This document shows positions 17,243-26,500 of a stretch of DNA of 64,000 bases, piece by piece (position 1 is the first letter of the stretch; every line of letters starts with the position of its first letter). Origin of the DNA: DAOUJH01 sp965248955 (GTDB lineage: Bacteria > Chloroflexota > Dehalococcoidia > Lucifugimonadales > QGNO01); the NCBI GenBank assembly GCA_965248955.1, contig OZ252212.1:868001-932000 (forward strand). The letters are read 5' to 3'. The notes beneath the pieces were generated by a model. That model was not told the DNA's origin, did not search any database, and saw only the letters and a list, made by a program, of their open reading frames with translations. Made by a program: the position numbers and the translations under genes.

Positions 17243-18700
17243 ATGTCTGAAGGTACAACCACTATCGTGATTTTCGGAGCATCGGGAGACCTTGCGAAAC
17301 GCAAGCTGGTGCCGGCGCTTTTCACGCTCGCCGCCAAGAACCGGCTCGACGAGAACGTCCGAATTGTAGGAGCGTCGCGTTCCCCCATGTCCGACGACCA
17401 GTTCCGTGAATCAATGTGGGACGCCTTGCAGGAGTTCAGGGATCTTAAAAACCGCCGCCATGACTGGGATCGCTTTGCCCGCCGTCTCCACTATATTCCC
17501 TCGGACATCTCTAACCCGGAGCACTTCGCAATGCTGAAGGAGCAGTTGGAAGAGTTGGAAGGAGACGCCAAGCCTGCCAACCGTCTCTTCTACCTCTCCA
17601 TAGCGCCCTCTCTGTATTTGCCCGCGGTTCTCAACCTGGGCGCTTCCGACCTGGCCTTGGAGGATACGGGCTGGAGGCGCGTGGTAATAGAGAAACCCTT
17701 CGGTTGGAACCTTGAATCCGCCCAGGCCCTCAACCGTGAGGTGCATCAGGTATTCCAAGAGGAGCAGGTGTACCGCATAGATCACTACCTTGGCAAGGAG
17801 TCCGTGCAGAACCTGCTGGTGCTTCGCTTCGCCAACGCCATATTTGAGCCTGTATGGAACCGCAACTACGTGGACAACATCCAGATCACCGTGGCGGAAT
17901 CGGTGGACGTTGCCGACCGCGCCGCCTACTACGACGAATCGGGCGTGGTGAGGGACATGGTGCAGAACCACCTCCTACAGCTTCTCGCCATGGTGGCCAT
18001 GGAACCCCCCAGCGCCGCGGATGCTGAGTCGTTGCGCAGCAAGAAGGTGGACGTGCTCAAAGCCATCAGGCGCTGGGAGACCGATAACGTGTCCAATCAC
18101 GCGATCAGGGGCCAGTACAAGGGTTATCTGGACGAAAAGGGGGTCGGTTCTGGGTCCCTCACCGGGACATACGTGGCCATGCGTCTCTACGTGGACAACT
18201 GGCGCTGGCGCGACGTGCCTTTCTACCTGCGCACGGGGAAAGCCATGGCCAACAAGACTTCGGAGATAATCATCCAGTTCCAGTCGCCGCCCCATCTGAT
18301 GTTCGACGACGATAAACCGCAAGATCTGTCGCCCAACATTCTATCGGTGTGTCTCCAGCCTAATGAAGGCACCCATCTCAGGTTTCAATCCAAAGTGCCC
18401 GACCAGGGAATGGCGATGCGGCCGGTGGACATGGAGTTCCACTACGAAACGGCTTTCAGAGACCAGTCCATCCCCGAGGCCTACGAGCTTCTCTTGGAAG
18501 ACGCTCTGCAGGGAGACGCATCCCTGTTCATCAGAAGCGACCATATAGAAGAGGCTTGGCGCATCGTGGAGCCGCTTCTCAACTGGAACGAGATTAGACC
18601 TCCTTACCAGTACGACCGAGGCTCCTGGGGGCCTCAGGCCGCCGATGACCTCCTGGCCCACGACGGGCGCTCCTGGGTGCTGGTCTGCGGTGACAACTGA
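17243..18700 (+). CDS. zwf: Glucose-6-phosphate dehydrogenase
   Basis: The start at 17243 gives 485 residues and an N-terminus directly before the nucleotide-binding FGASGDLAKRKL motif. AGGAGGAAGG lies about 15 bases upstream, while the in-frame ATG at 17171 would add an atypical tail. The active-site signature RIDHYLGKE is near residues 178-186. The enzyme oxidises glucose-6-phosphate to 6-phosphogluconolactone. Its end overlaps the start of pgl, so the pair is translationally coupled. Confidence 0.95.
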   Translation: MSEGTTTIVIFGASGDLAKRKLVPALFTLAAKNRLDENVRIVGASRSPMSDDQFRESMWDALQEFRDLKNRRHDWDRFARRLHYIPSDISNPEHFAMLKEQLEELEGDAKPANRLFYLSIAPSLYLPAVLNLGASDLALEDTGWRRVVIEKPFGWNLESAQALNREVHQVFQEEQVYRIDHYLGKESVQNLLVLRFANAIFEPVWNRNYVDNIQITVAESVDVADRAAYYDESGVVRDMVQNHLLQLLAMVAMEPPSAADAESLRSKKVDVLKAIRRWETDNVSNHAIRGQYKGYLDEKGVGSGSLTGTYVAMRLYVDNWRWRDVPFYLRTGKAMANKTSEIIIQFQSPPHLMFDDDKPQDLSPNILSVCLQPNEGTHLRFQSKVPDQGMAMRPVDMEFHYETAFRDQSIPEAYELLLEDALQGDASLFIRSDHIEEAWRIVEPLLNWNEIRPPYQYDRGSWGPQAADDLLAHDGRSWVLVCGDN

Positions 18701-19442
18701 ACCCGTGCCCAAGGTGCATGTCTTGGCAACGGCAGACGAATCGGCGCGGCAAGCGGCTGAGCTTGTCGCCGCCTTGTCGGAGCGCGCCGTGCGAGACCGT
18801 GGCCGGTTTGCCGTTGCCCTCTCCGGGGGGTCTACTCCTCGCCGCCTTCATAGCCTACTCGCCTCGGAGGAGTATCGTCCGCGTATCTCATGGCCGCACT
18901 GGCACGTCTTCTGGGGAGACGAGCGCGCCGTCCCCCCAGAGCACGACGACAGCAACTACCGCATGGCAAGGGAGACCCTGCTCGACCACGTGGCTTTGAG
19001 CGAGTCGCAAGTCCACCGCATCCGTGGAGAGTCTGACCCCATCCGGGCCGCCGATGAATACGAACAGGCCATTCGCCAAGCGCTGGACGGGGAGACCCCC
19101 GTCTTCGACCTGATCCTGCTGGGTATGGGTGACGACGGACACACGGCGTCTCTCTTTCCAGGCAGCGAAGCGCTGCAAGAGGATAGACGCCTCGTGGCCA
19201 CCAGCTGGGTGGCTCACCTCGGCGCGCATCGCATCACCTTTACCCTCCCCCTGATAAACCGGGCCGCCGCTGTAGGGTTCCTTGTGGAAGGCGCGCGCAA
19301 GGCCAATATGGTGCGGCGCGTACTTCGGGCCGGCCCCGCAGAAGACCCGCTCCCGGCATCCCTTGTGCAACCCGCAAACGGTGAGCTCCACTGGTTCCTG
19401 GACAGCAGTGCCGCAACCCAACTAACCACCCCCCACACCTAG
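18690..19442 (+). CDS. pgl: 6-phosphogluconolactonase
   Basis: From the GTG at 18690, which overlaps the end of zwf by 11 bp, the product is 250 residues; a GTG five codons later is the alternative. The glucosamine-6-phosphate isomerase/6-phosphogluconolactonase fold is shown by VALSGGSTPRRLHSLL, WHVFWGDERAVPPEHDDSNY and LLGMGDDGHTASLFPGS. It hydrolyses 6-phosphogluconolactone to 6-phosphogluconate, between Zwf and Gnd. It is the last gene of the operon; an IS30 insertion lies 60 bp downstream. Confidence 0.93.
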   Translation: MTTEPVPKVHVLATADESARQAAELVAALSERAVRDRGRFAVALSGGSTPRRLHSLLASEEYRPRISWPHWHVFWGDERAVPPEHDDSNYRMARETLLDHVALSESQVHRIRGESDPIRAADEYEQAIRQALDGETPVFDLILLGMGDDGHTASLFPGSEALQEDRRLVATSWVAHLGAHRITFTLPLINRAAAVGFLVEGARKANMVRRVLRAGPAEDPLPASLVQPANGELHWFLDSSAATQLTTPHT

Positions 19443-19463
19443 CACCCACCGTCCGCCTGCCCG

Positions 19464-20492
19464 TCATGCCCTCCAGAACCGTCGTTCCTGCGGAGGCAGG
19501 AAGGTGGATTCACATTTCAAGTGCAACACTCTATCCAAAAATATCTCTGCCGGAGTCCTATAATCGAGACACTTGCGGGGGGTATTATTGTAGGCCTGAA
19601 TCATTTGCGTAAACCGTTTTTGAGGCAACGCTGCCAAGTCCGTTTTGCGGGGCAGGGTCCGCCGCAGCCGACCGATGGCGTTCTCTACCCCACCCTTCTG
19701 CCAGGGAGAGTAAGTATCGCAGAAAAAGGTCTCTATACCCAGATCGTGGAGTTGGTAATGGAGTGCGAACTCGGTCCCGTTGTCGAAGGTGACCGTCCGT
19801 CGCCATTCGGGGGGAAACTGACCCAACACTTGGGACATGGCGGAGGCGATGGGGACGGATGCCTTGCCAGGGGGTCTCAGGGCTATGAGGATGCGGGAGT
19901 GGCGTTCGTGCATGGTAAGCACGGCATGGCCATAGGCCCTGAACAGCATTAGGTCGGCCTCCCAGTGACCAGGAGTGCGGCGGTCAGCAGCGCTCTGCGG
20001 GCGCTCGGTGATGGGACGACGCTTAGCCATGAAGGAAGCAGCGCTGCCGCCTTTGTGGCCTCTCCAACCACGCTTGGACTTAGCTCGGGGCAGGTAGTGG
20101 CGCCAGCTGTAGTCCTTCTTACGAGCAATCTGGCCGTAGATGAACCTATATATGCTCTCGTGGGAGATGACTGTATCCCCTGACTCCATGGCCATCCGTC
20201 CCGCCACCTGCTCCGGTGACCAGCCCTGCTTGAGTCCAGAGAGCACCTTATCCCGCAGCGCCTCATCTCGCTCCAGTCGAGAACCACGCCAACGCCGGGC
20301 ATGGGCTTGCTGGTCCGCATACCTGGGCTGGTACCCCTGGGTCTTTGAACCATTGCGCTTCAGCTCCCGAGCAACTGTCGATGGCGAGCGATCCAGACTT
20401 GCCGCGATTTGGCTGACCGAGTATCCCGAGGCTTGTAGTCGGGCAATTTCACACCTCTCTTCAATGGTGACATGTCCATATCTTTTTCCCAT
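19464..20492 (-). CDS. IS30-family transposase, copy 1
   Basis: The 342-residue product has an N-terminal helix-turn-helix (YGHVTIEERCEIARLQASGY, then SVSQIAASLDRSPSTVAREL) and a DDE integrase core. The core includes HWEADLM, TFDNGTEF and the final Glu region in WQKGGVENAIGRLR. It is the cut-and-paste or circle-forming enzyme of the element. Its reading frame has no stop inside the IS. It runs through the left end and stops 39 bp out in flanking DNA, giving the tail FLPPQERRFWRA, different from copy 2. Confidence 0.93.
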   Translation of the reverse strand: MGKRYGHVTIEERCEIARLQASGYSVSQIAASLDRSPSTVARELKRNGSKTQGYQPRYADQQAHARRWRGSRLERDEALRDKVLSGLKQGWSPEQVAGRMAMESGDTVISHESIYRFIYGQIARKKDYSWRHYLPRAKSKRGWRGHKGGSAASFMAKRRPITERPQSAADRRTPGHWEADLMLFRAYGHAVLTMHERHSRILIALRPPGKASVPIASAMSQVLGQFPPEWRRTVTFDNGTEFALHYQLHDLGIETFFCDTYSPWQKGGVENAIGRLRRTLPRKTDLAALPQKRFTQMIQAYNNTPRKCLDYRTPAEIFLDRVLHLKCESTFLPPQERRFWRA

Positions 20493-20536
20493 GACAACAC
20501 CTTAACCAAGTGTTGCACTTCGTTTGTGAGTTTAGG
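19503..20536 (-). mobile_element. IS30-family insertion sequence, copy 1 (1034 bp)
   Basis: The boundaries come from comparison with the identical copy at 31768-32801: both begin GGTGGATTCAC and end GTGAGTTTAGG. The termini are imperfect inverted repeats sharing AAGTGCAACACT. A GAA flank on each side (19500-19502 and 20537-20539) is a 3-bp target duplication. Joining the flanks restores a dispersed repeat of the form CCTGCGGAGGCAGGAACCC, so the element landed in a short palindromic repeat. One transposase gene fills it. Confidence 0.9.
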
Positions 20537-20610
20537 GAACCCAGGGGTGGCGGGGTATGCCTTTGATCATGGCGTACCACTCCACCCGTCTGCCCTGTTT
20601 GCCCGTCCCC

Positions 20611-21888
20611 CTACACCTTACGCATCTCCTTCGAGAAGTAAGACCAGACGGCGGTCAGCACCACGCCTAAAGCCGCGATTGCCGCCACCGCCGTGCCTGG
20701 GCCCAGCCGCTCCGCCAGAACTCCCAGAACCAGCGTACCCAGCGGCATCACCCCAATGAACATGCTCATGATCCCCATCACTCGGCCCCGCATCTTCTCG
20801 TCCGTGGAGAGCAGTACCATCGTTGCTTGCATGGACCCAAACCCGGACATGCCTACCCCGGCCATAACCAGGGCAGCGAAGGAGAACGTATACATGGTGG
20901 ACAACCCGAACAGAGTCAGGAACCCCATGCCGATCATTGCGCCCGTATAGTAGTAGCGCGACTTCCGTTGGATGTTCCTCCGTGAAGCTATGAAAGAAGA
21001 CCCTATTATGGAGCCTATGCCCTGCGCCGCTCCCAGCGCACCCATGGCGGTTGGGCCCACCAGCAACACCTTCTCCGCAAACACCGGAATAAGCGATCGG
21101 TGAGAAGGAAAGGCCAGGTTGAGCAGTACCGTTACCCCCACCACGCCAATCAGAGCGCGGTTCCCCATGATGGCCCGGAAACCTTCCGCGGTTACCCTGA
21201 AGAATGAATCCACGCCGACCGACACCAGAGTCTGCTTCCGGGATGGACGTATTAACGAGACCAGGGCCAGGGCGGCCAGGTAGAACAGCGCCACCACCAG
21301 ATACGACCAGCCCACGTTCTGGAATCCGTCTTCCGGAGCAACGTCCAGTATTACGCCGCCCAGCAAAGGCCCTATCATGACGCCCACGGTGTGGCCCATC
21401 TGGTCGAGTGCAAACGCCGAGTGGAACGACTCCCTGCTTACCAGGTCTCCTACAAAGGTGCGGCGCGCCACCTGATCAAGCGTATGAGATGTGCCTATGA
21501 GCAGGCTGAACCCCAGTATGTGCCATTCCACCAGCAGCCCAGAAAAGACCAGCAGCGCGGCCACGGTTGCCAGCAGGGTGTTGGCCGCCAGTACCGCCAT
21601 GATGACGTAACGCCTGTTGAACGCATCGGCCACAATACCGCTGAGCACGCCGCCGAACAGCATTGGAGCGGTGAACGCCACACCGACCAGCGCCGTGCGG
21701 AACACCGAATCGGTGATCTGGAGCATCATGTAGCCGGAGACCAGCATCCACATCCACCGTCCCACCTGCAGGCCGGTGCCGGCAGGCCAGAACAGGCGGT
21801 AGTTCCTATCGCTGAGCACCTGGAAGATAGGGCGGCTTCTGCCCCTCCTCACCTCGGCTGCTCCGGCTATTGCGTCCTCTAGCGGCAA
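20611..21888 (-). CDS. MFS transporter (EntS/MFS_3-like)
   Basis: This 425-residue, roughly 12-helix major facilitator protein starts at TTG 21888. It opens with a short basic region and LSDRNYRLFWPAGTGLQVG, and a first-half loop reads AFNRRYVIMAVL. This layout matches the EntS/MFS_3 group of drug or metabolite exporters. It is transcribed toward IS30 copy 1 and is one of seven MFS genes here. No substrate can be assigned. There is no clear ribosome binding site before the TTG, so the start is uncertain. Confidence 0.88.
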   Translation of the reverse strand: MPLEDAIAGAAEVRRGRSRPIFQVLSDRNYRLFWPAGTGLQVGRWMWMLVSGYMMLQITDSVFRTALVGVAFTAPMLFGGVLSGIVADAFNRRYVIMAVLAANTLLATVAALLVFSGLLVEWHILGFSLLIGTSHTLDQVARRTFVGDLVSRESFHSAFALDQMGHTVGVMIGPLLGGVILDVAPEDGFQNVGWSYLVVALFYLAALALVSLIRPSRKQTLVSVGVDSFFRVTAEGFRAIMGNRALIGVVGVTVLLNLAFPSHRSLIPVFAEKVLLVGPTAMGALGAAQGIGSIIGSSFIASRRNIQRKSRYYYTGAMIGMGFLTLFGLSTMYTFSFAALVMAGVGMSGFGSMQATMVLLSTDEKMRGRVMGIMSMFIGVMPLGTLVLGVLAERLGPGTAVAAIAALGVVLTAVWSYFSKEMRKV

Positions 21889-22053
21889 AGCGGGGGGTCC
21901 AGTACAAGTCTCACAATCACCAATGATATGCTCAACCCAGGGAATGTCCAGACCTCCGCAGTAACAGCCAACTTTTGTAGGTCACGGGTTTTGTGATAAG
22001 CTCTCAGAGAAACGACAGCGTTAGCAATCCAACCTGACTTTGGAGGTCAAAAC

Positions 22054-24375
22054 GTGGGTGATTACCAACCAAACACGGTGCTTTCCACCAAGGAATACAA
22101 CGTTGTAGGCAGCAGGCCGGAGCGTCACGACGCCCTGGAAAAGGTGACCGGGTCCGCCAAATACGGCGCGGACGTACACCTGCCGAGCATGCTCTACGGG
22201 CGCGTCCTGCGCAGCCCCCACGCTCACGCCAGGATCAAGTCCATAGACGTGAGCAAGGCGCTTGCCCTCCCCGGCGTCAAGGCCGTGGTGACCGGTGCCG
22301 ACTTTCCCCGCCTCTCCACAAAGCTCATCGACGTGGGAGAGGGTGCACTCAGCAACCGCGCCTTCATGAGCGAGAACTGCATCGCCAGGGACAAGGTGTT
22401 GTACAAAGGCCACGCCCTGGCGGCGCTGGCCGCCACCAGCCAGGACATCGCCGACCAAGCTCTTGACCTGATCCAAGTGGACTACGAGGTGCTCCCCCAC
22501 GTCATGGATGGACGGGAGGCTATGAAGCCCGGCTCTCCCATTCTCCACAACCGCCTGACCACCAAGGGAGGCCCAGGTGCGGCGGGCACCCTCAGCGACC
22601 ACGAAGAGGGCAAACCAACCAACGTGGCGGCCCACTACGAATACGCCACCGGAGATTTGGACAAAGGGTTCGCGGAAGCCGACCTTGTAGTAGAAGAGGA
22701 GACTCACACCGCAGCGGTGCACCAGGGATACATAGAGCCTCATTCCGCCACCGCGGAGTGGCTGCCCAACGGCGAAATCAACATCTGGTGCAGCAGCCAG
22801 GGCCAGTTCCAGATCAGGGAGCAAAGCGCCCTCGTGCTGGACGTCCCCGTCTCCAAGATAAAGGTCATCCACATGGAGATCGGCGGCGGTTTCGGCGGCA
22901 AGCTGGGCGTCTACCTGGAGCCCCTGGCCGCTCTGCTCTCCAAGAGGTCTGGCCTTCCCGTAAAGATGACCATGTCCCGCACAGAGGTCTTCGAGGCCAC
23001 CGGGCCGACTTCTGGCACGCACGTCAAAGTGAAGATGGGCGTCACCAAGGACGGCCGCATCACCGCCGCCGACGCCACCCTTATCTACGAGGCCGGAGCC
23101 TACCCCGGCTCCCCGCTGAGCCCGGGATGCCAGTGCATATTGGCGCCCTACATTATCCCCAACGCTCGCATTGAAGGGTTCGACGTAGTGATCAACGCGC
23201 CCAAGGTGCAGGCCTATCGCGCGCCTGGCGCTCCCTCCGCGGAACTGGCCGCGGAAACGGTAGTGGATGAGATATGCAGGAAGCTGGACATGGACCCCAT
23301 AGAGTTCCGCCGCATCAACGGCGCCAAAGAGGGAACAAGGCGCGTTACCGGCCCTCTCTTCCCCAGGATAGGCTTCATGGAGGTGCTCCAAGCCGCCAGT
23401 GACCACGACCACTACAACACTCCCTTGGAGGGCCCCAACCGTGGCCGCGGCGTGGCCGTGGGCTTCTGGACCAACGGCACCGGCCCAGCCAGCGCCATGG
23501 CCAGCGTCAACCCGGACGGCACCATCAGCCTGATGGAGGGTTCTCCCGACATTGGAGGCACCCGCACCGTAGCCGCCATGCACGTCGCCGAGGTGCTGGG
23601 CATCTCCTCCGCGGACGTCAAGCCGCAGGTGGGTGACACCGACTCCGTGGGATACACCTCCTCCACCGGCGGCAGCAGTGTGGCATTCAAAACGGGCTGG
23701 GCCTGCTACGAGGCCGCCCAGGATGTGAAACGCCAGCTAATCCGGCGCGTCGCCACACTCTGGGAGGTGGAAGAGGAAGATGTAGAGTACAGGGATGCCG
23801 TTCTCTACCACAGATCGGACCCAGCGCTCAGAATCAGCCTCAAGGAGCTGGCTTCTCAGCTCAACTCCACCGGCGGTCCCGTGGTGGGCAGCGCCAGCCT
23901 CAACCCCAGGGGTGCCGGCGGCGCTTTCGCCGCTCACATTGTAGACGTAGAGGTGGACCCGGATACGGGCAAGGTGACCATTCTCCGGTACACAGCCGTC
24001 CAGGACGCCGGCAAGGCCATCCATCCCACTTACGTGGAGGGCCAGATTCAAGGCGGCGTCGCCCAGGGCATCGGCTGGGCGTTGAACGAAGCCTACTACT
24101 TCACCGGCGACGGCCACATGATGAACCCCACCTACCTGGACTATCGCATGCCCACGTCGCTTGACCTCCCCATGATCGATACGGTGATTGTAGAGGTGCC
24201 CAATGAAGGCCACCCCTACGGCGCGCGCGGTGTCGGCGAAGTGCCCATTGTGCCGCCCTTGGCCGCAATGGCCAACGCCATATGCGCCGCTACGGGACAC
24301 CGCCTCAACGAGTTGCCAATGTCCCCGGACAAGGTGCTGGCCGCCGTGAAAAACGGCGGAAACGGCCATCGATAG
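22054..24375 (+). CDS. Xanthine-dehydrogenase-family molybdenum-binding subunit (orphan)
   Basis: The GTG start has TGGAGG at 22041-22046, giving 773 residues. The N-terminal a/b hammerhead domain (to about 130) is followed by the molybdopterin-binding domains. The cofactor loop IGGGFGGKLG is near 275-285, and the catalytic Glu is Glu729 in GARGVGEVP. The substrate-loop motif reads AYRAPGAP, not the AYXCSFR of form I CO dehydrogenase, so the substrate is some other aldehyde or heterocycle. The FAD and 2Fe-2S subunits that normally form the complex are not adjacent. A MoaD-like gene follows 5 bp later. Confidence 0.92.
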   Translation: MGDYQPNTVLSTKEYNVVGSRPERHDALEKVTGSAKYGADVHLPSMLYGRVLRSPHAHARIKSIDVSKALALPGVKAVVTGADFPRLSTKLIDVGEGALSNRAFMSENCIARDKVLYKGHALAALAATSQDIADQALDLIQVDYEVLPHVMDGREAMKPGSPILHNRLTTKGGPGAAGTLSDHEEGKPTNVAAHYEYATGDLDKGFAEADLVVEEETHTAAVHQGYIEPHSATAEWLPNGEINIWCSSQGQFQIREQSALVLDVPVSKIKVIHMEIGGGFGGKLGVYLEPLAALLSKRSGLPVKMTMSRTEVFEATGPTSGTHVKVKMGVTKDGRITAADATLIYEAGAYPGSPLSPGCQCILAPYIIPNARIEGFDVVINAPKVQAYRAPGAPSAELAAETVVDEICRKLDMDPIEFRRINGAKEGTRRVTGPLFPRIGFMEVLQAASDHDHYNTPLEGPNRGRGVAVGFWTNGTGPASAMASVNPDGTISLMEGSPDIGGTRTVAAMHVAEVLGISSADVKPQVGDTDSVGYTSSTGGSSVAFKTGWACYEAAQDVKRQLIRRVATLWEVEEEDVEYRDAVLYHRSDPALRISLKELASQLNSTGGPVVGSASLNPRGAGGAFAAHIVDVEVDPDTGKVTILRYTAVQDAGKAIHPTYVEGQIQGGVAQGIGWALNEAYYFTGDGHMMNPTYLDYRMPTSLDLPMIDTVIVEVPNEGHPYGARGVGEVPIVPPLAAMANAICAATGHRLNELPMSPDKVLAAVKNGGNGHR

Positions 24376-24380
24376 AGGCC

Positions 24381-24650
24381 ATGCCGGAAGTCTGGATCCC
24401 TACGCTGATGCGCAACCTCTCCGCGGGCCGGGACAGGGTTGAGATAGAGGGCGCCACGGTGCGGCAGGTCATCGAAAACCTGGACAAACGGTTCCCCGGC
24501 ATGAAGGAGAGGCTGATGGAGAACGGAAGCCTCATACCCGGCATATCCATCATCGTGGACGGTCAGCAGAGCCAGCTTGGTCTGTTGGAGCGGCTGGAAC
24601 AGGCCAGCGAAGTACACTTTCTACCCGCCATTGGAGGCGGCCTCCGCTGA
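24381..24650 (+). CDS. MoaD/ThiS-family ubiquitin-like sulfur carrier
   Basis: The ATG at 24381 (GAGG just upstream) gives 89 residues with a beta-grasp fold: VWIPTLMRNL, a middle helix TVRQVIENLDKRFPG, and the C-terminal FLPAIGGGLR. Family members carry sulfur as a C-terminal thiocarboxylate for molybdopterin, thiamin or cysteine synthesis. The next-door molybdenum enzyme suggests a molybdopterin link. The chain ends GGGLR rather than GG, so it would need trimming or works differently. Confidence 0.85.
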   Translation: MPEVWIPTLMRNLSAGRDRVEIEGATVRQVIENLDKRFPGMKERLMENGSLIPGISIIVDGQQSQLGLLERLEQASEVHFLPAIGGGLR

Positions 24651-24740
24651 CACGGCAAGCAGAGCAATTCGACAAGCAAGAGGAGGCGCTTCGCAGGGAG
24701 TGCCTCTTTCTTTGCAGAGCTTTCTCTAGAGGAGGTTGCC

Positions 24741-25241
24741 TTGATACGCAGCTTTAACGGAAAGACACCCAGGGTCCACCCCACCGCCTTCGTCAGCGAG
24801 TTCGCCTATGTCGTCGGCGACGTGGAGATCGGCGAAAACTCCAGCATCTGGCCGGGCACAGTGGTACGCGGCGACGGCGGCACAATCACCATCGGCAAGA
24901 ACACCAACGTCCAGGACAACAGCGTGATCCACTCCGGCTCCATAGGCGACGGCGTGACCATCGGCCACAACGTCACCTGGCACGGCGCCAGCCTTGGCGA
25001 CAACTGCTTGGTGGGCAACGGCGCCACGGTTAACAGCCGCGTCGAAGTCGGAGAGCTTTCCATCATCGCCGCCGGTGCCGTGGTGCTGCCCAATGAAAAG
25101 GTGCCGTCGCGCAGCTTCATGGCGGGTGTCCCCGCCACGCTGCAGATGCAGATCCTGGAACGGCACGAGCAGATGATAAGAGGCAACGCGCTTGGACTGG
25201 TCAGGCAAGCGCGAATGTACAAGGCGGAAGGGCTGGAATAA
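24741..25241 (+). CDS. Gamma-class carbonic anhydrase-like protein
   Basis: The TTG start follows GGAGG at 24731. The 166-residue product is a left-handed beta-helix built from hexapeptide repeats. The conserved blocks VVRGDGG and NVQDNSVIH are present. His64, His76 and His81 have the spacing of the three zinc ligands of Cam-type enzymes (IGHNVTWHG). Members hydrate CO2 or act as metal-binding trimers. It follows the MoaD-like gene by 90 bp on the same strand. Confidence 0.92.
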   Translation: MIRSFNGKTPRVHPTAFVSEFAYVVGDVEIGENSSIWPGTVVRGDGGTITIGKNTNVQDNSVIHSGSIGDGVTIGHNVTWHGASLGDNCLVGNGATVNSRVEVGELSIIAAGAVVLPNEKVPSRSFMAGVPATLQMQILERHEQMIRGNALGLVRQARMYKAEGLE

Positions 25242-25288
25242 ATACGGGAATCGTTTCATAATTACCCAACCCTTATGAGGTATCGGCC

Positions 25289-25747
25289 ATGTCTAGAAGA
25301 AGACGCCAAGAGAAATTCCACGAAAAGCACGCCTGGGTTCTCCTCTTTGCCCTAAGCCTGTTCATTTCGGCCACCGCCGTTATAGGCATAATCTCAGGTA
25401 TTGACCGGGCGGATTTCGAGCAAAGCACCAACCTGACCTGGGATGAAATGCGGGCATTGAACCCAACGGTGACCGACTACGTCCAGCGAGTGATCAGGCT
25501 CAACGGCGCCGCTTACCTGGGCCTTGGCCTGATTGCGGCCTTACTCTCCTGGACCGCCTATCGCAGGGGTGAACAGTATGCCTGGTTCGCCATGTCGGTG
25601 CTGCCGCTGGCGCTGGCATTGAGTGCGGCGGTTTTCGCCGTGGAGCGCTCCGAACTGGCGTACTATTACGGAGGCTACATCCTGATAGCGGTGGCGGGCT
25701 TGCTGCTGCCCTACCGCAAGTTCTTCCCTTCGGCAGGCTCAGGGTAA
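25289..25747 (+). CDS. Hypothetical four-helix membrane protein
   Basis: The 152-residue protein starts with a basic segment (MSRRRRQEKFHEKH) followed by four predicted membrane helices at about 14-34, 70-88, 95-117 and 122-142. The loop of about 35 residues between helices 1 and 2 is acidic. I recognise no family. It lies 47 bp after the carbonic anhydrase gene in the same direction. Its end runs into a dispersed repeat (CCTTCGGCAGGCTCAGGGT), so the last residues, PSAGSG, may be repeat-derived. Confidence 0.6.
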   Translation: MSRRRRQEKFHEKHAWVLLFALSLFISATAVIGIISGIDRADFEQSTNLTWDEMRALNPTVTDYVQRVIRLNGAAYLGLGLIAALLSWTAYRRGEQYAWFAMSVLPLALALSAAVFAVERSELAYYYGGYILIAVAGLLLPYRKFFPSAGSG

Positions 25748-25780
25748 ACTCTAGACTCACAATGAGCGAGCGCCCTCTCT

Positions 25781-25811
25781 GTCATTCTGAGGAGCGCAGC
25801 GACGAAGAATC
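25781..25811 (+). repeat. Dispersed 31-bp repeat (GTCATTCTGAGGAGCGCAGC...)
   Basis: This unit recurs exactly at 42366-42396 and in diverged form at 32847-32880, 40485-40500 and 42420-42447. It always lies between genes. It appears to be a genome-wide intergenic repeat family. The remaining sequence of 25812-25979 holds nothing I recognise apart from the ribosome binding site of the next gene. Confidence 0.75.
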
Positions 25812-25979
25812 TAAGATCTCCCATAACCCTCCCGCATGGCCTCCCTGCTACGGCATCCGCGGTCGTTCCGCTGCATTGGATGTGGTGATACAATCCACGA
25901 CCAGACCAGTTTCAGAGGCTTGCGGTATGGCAACTGCATGGATTCGCCTACAGACTACCCTGCCCATTAGGAGAAGAGA

Positions 25980-26447
25980 ATGTCACAAACCAACATGGAA
26001 GACTTGATTACTCAATTGGAGCAAGCCGTCGAGGAAGGCCTGGCCTACCTGGAGGGAGCCGCTGCTGGCACAAGCCCGCAAGTAGACCGCTGGAGCGCCA
26101 AAGAGGTGCTGGCCCACATGGTCTACTGGCACCGCGCCTCCCTGCAGGGCATCGAATCGGTGACCAGCGGTGGGCCGCCGTTCCAGGTGCCAGCCTCATC
26201 CGATGAGATTAACGGCGAAATAGTCGCTGAGCTCTCCGAGACTCCCGTTCCTGTAATTACAGTGGAGATCAGGGATATCCAGAGACGGTTGGTTGATGCT
26301 ATTAGGCTTGTGCCCAACCCTGACGCCATCGTCTTCATCCGCGCCGGCGGCCAAGCCTTCTCCACCCGGATCCGCCTCGAGACCATTGGAAATCACTGGA
26401 GAGAGCACGTCAGTGAACTGCAAGCCGCTGCTTGTCCTTCATCTTGA
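25980..26447 (+). CDS. DinB-like / mycothiol-dependent-isomerase-like four-helix protein
   Basis: This 155-residue protein fits the DinB superfamily four-helix bundle. WSAKEVLAHMVYWHRAS holds the first His pair, and GNHWREHVSEL near the C-terminus holds the next metal-ligand His. AGGAGAAGAG precedes the ATG. Such proteins are metal-dependent thiol transferases or hydrolases, with largely unknown substrates. It is 53 bp upstream of the first large MaoC-like gene on the same strand, so the two may be co-transcribed. Confidence 0.75.
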   Translation: MSQTNMEDLITQLEQAVEEGLAYLEGAAAGTSPQVDRWSAKEVLAHMVYWHRASLQGIESVTSGGPPFQVPASSDEINGEIVAELSETPVPVITVEIRDIQRRLVDAIRLVPNPDAIVFIRAGGQAFSTRIRLETIGNHWREHVSELQAAACPSS

Positions 26448-26500
26448 CCAGCATCACCCCATGCGATAATCTCCCCTTTTAATCTACAGAGGAGGCTTAG

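Noticed and set aside
22054..24375. Form I carbon monoxide dehydrogenase large subunit
   Set aside because: The AYXCSFR loop is replaced by AYRAPGAP and no CoxM or CoxS genes are adjacent.
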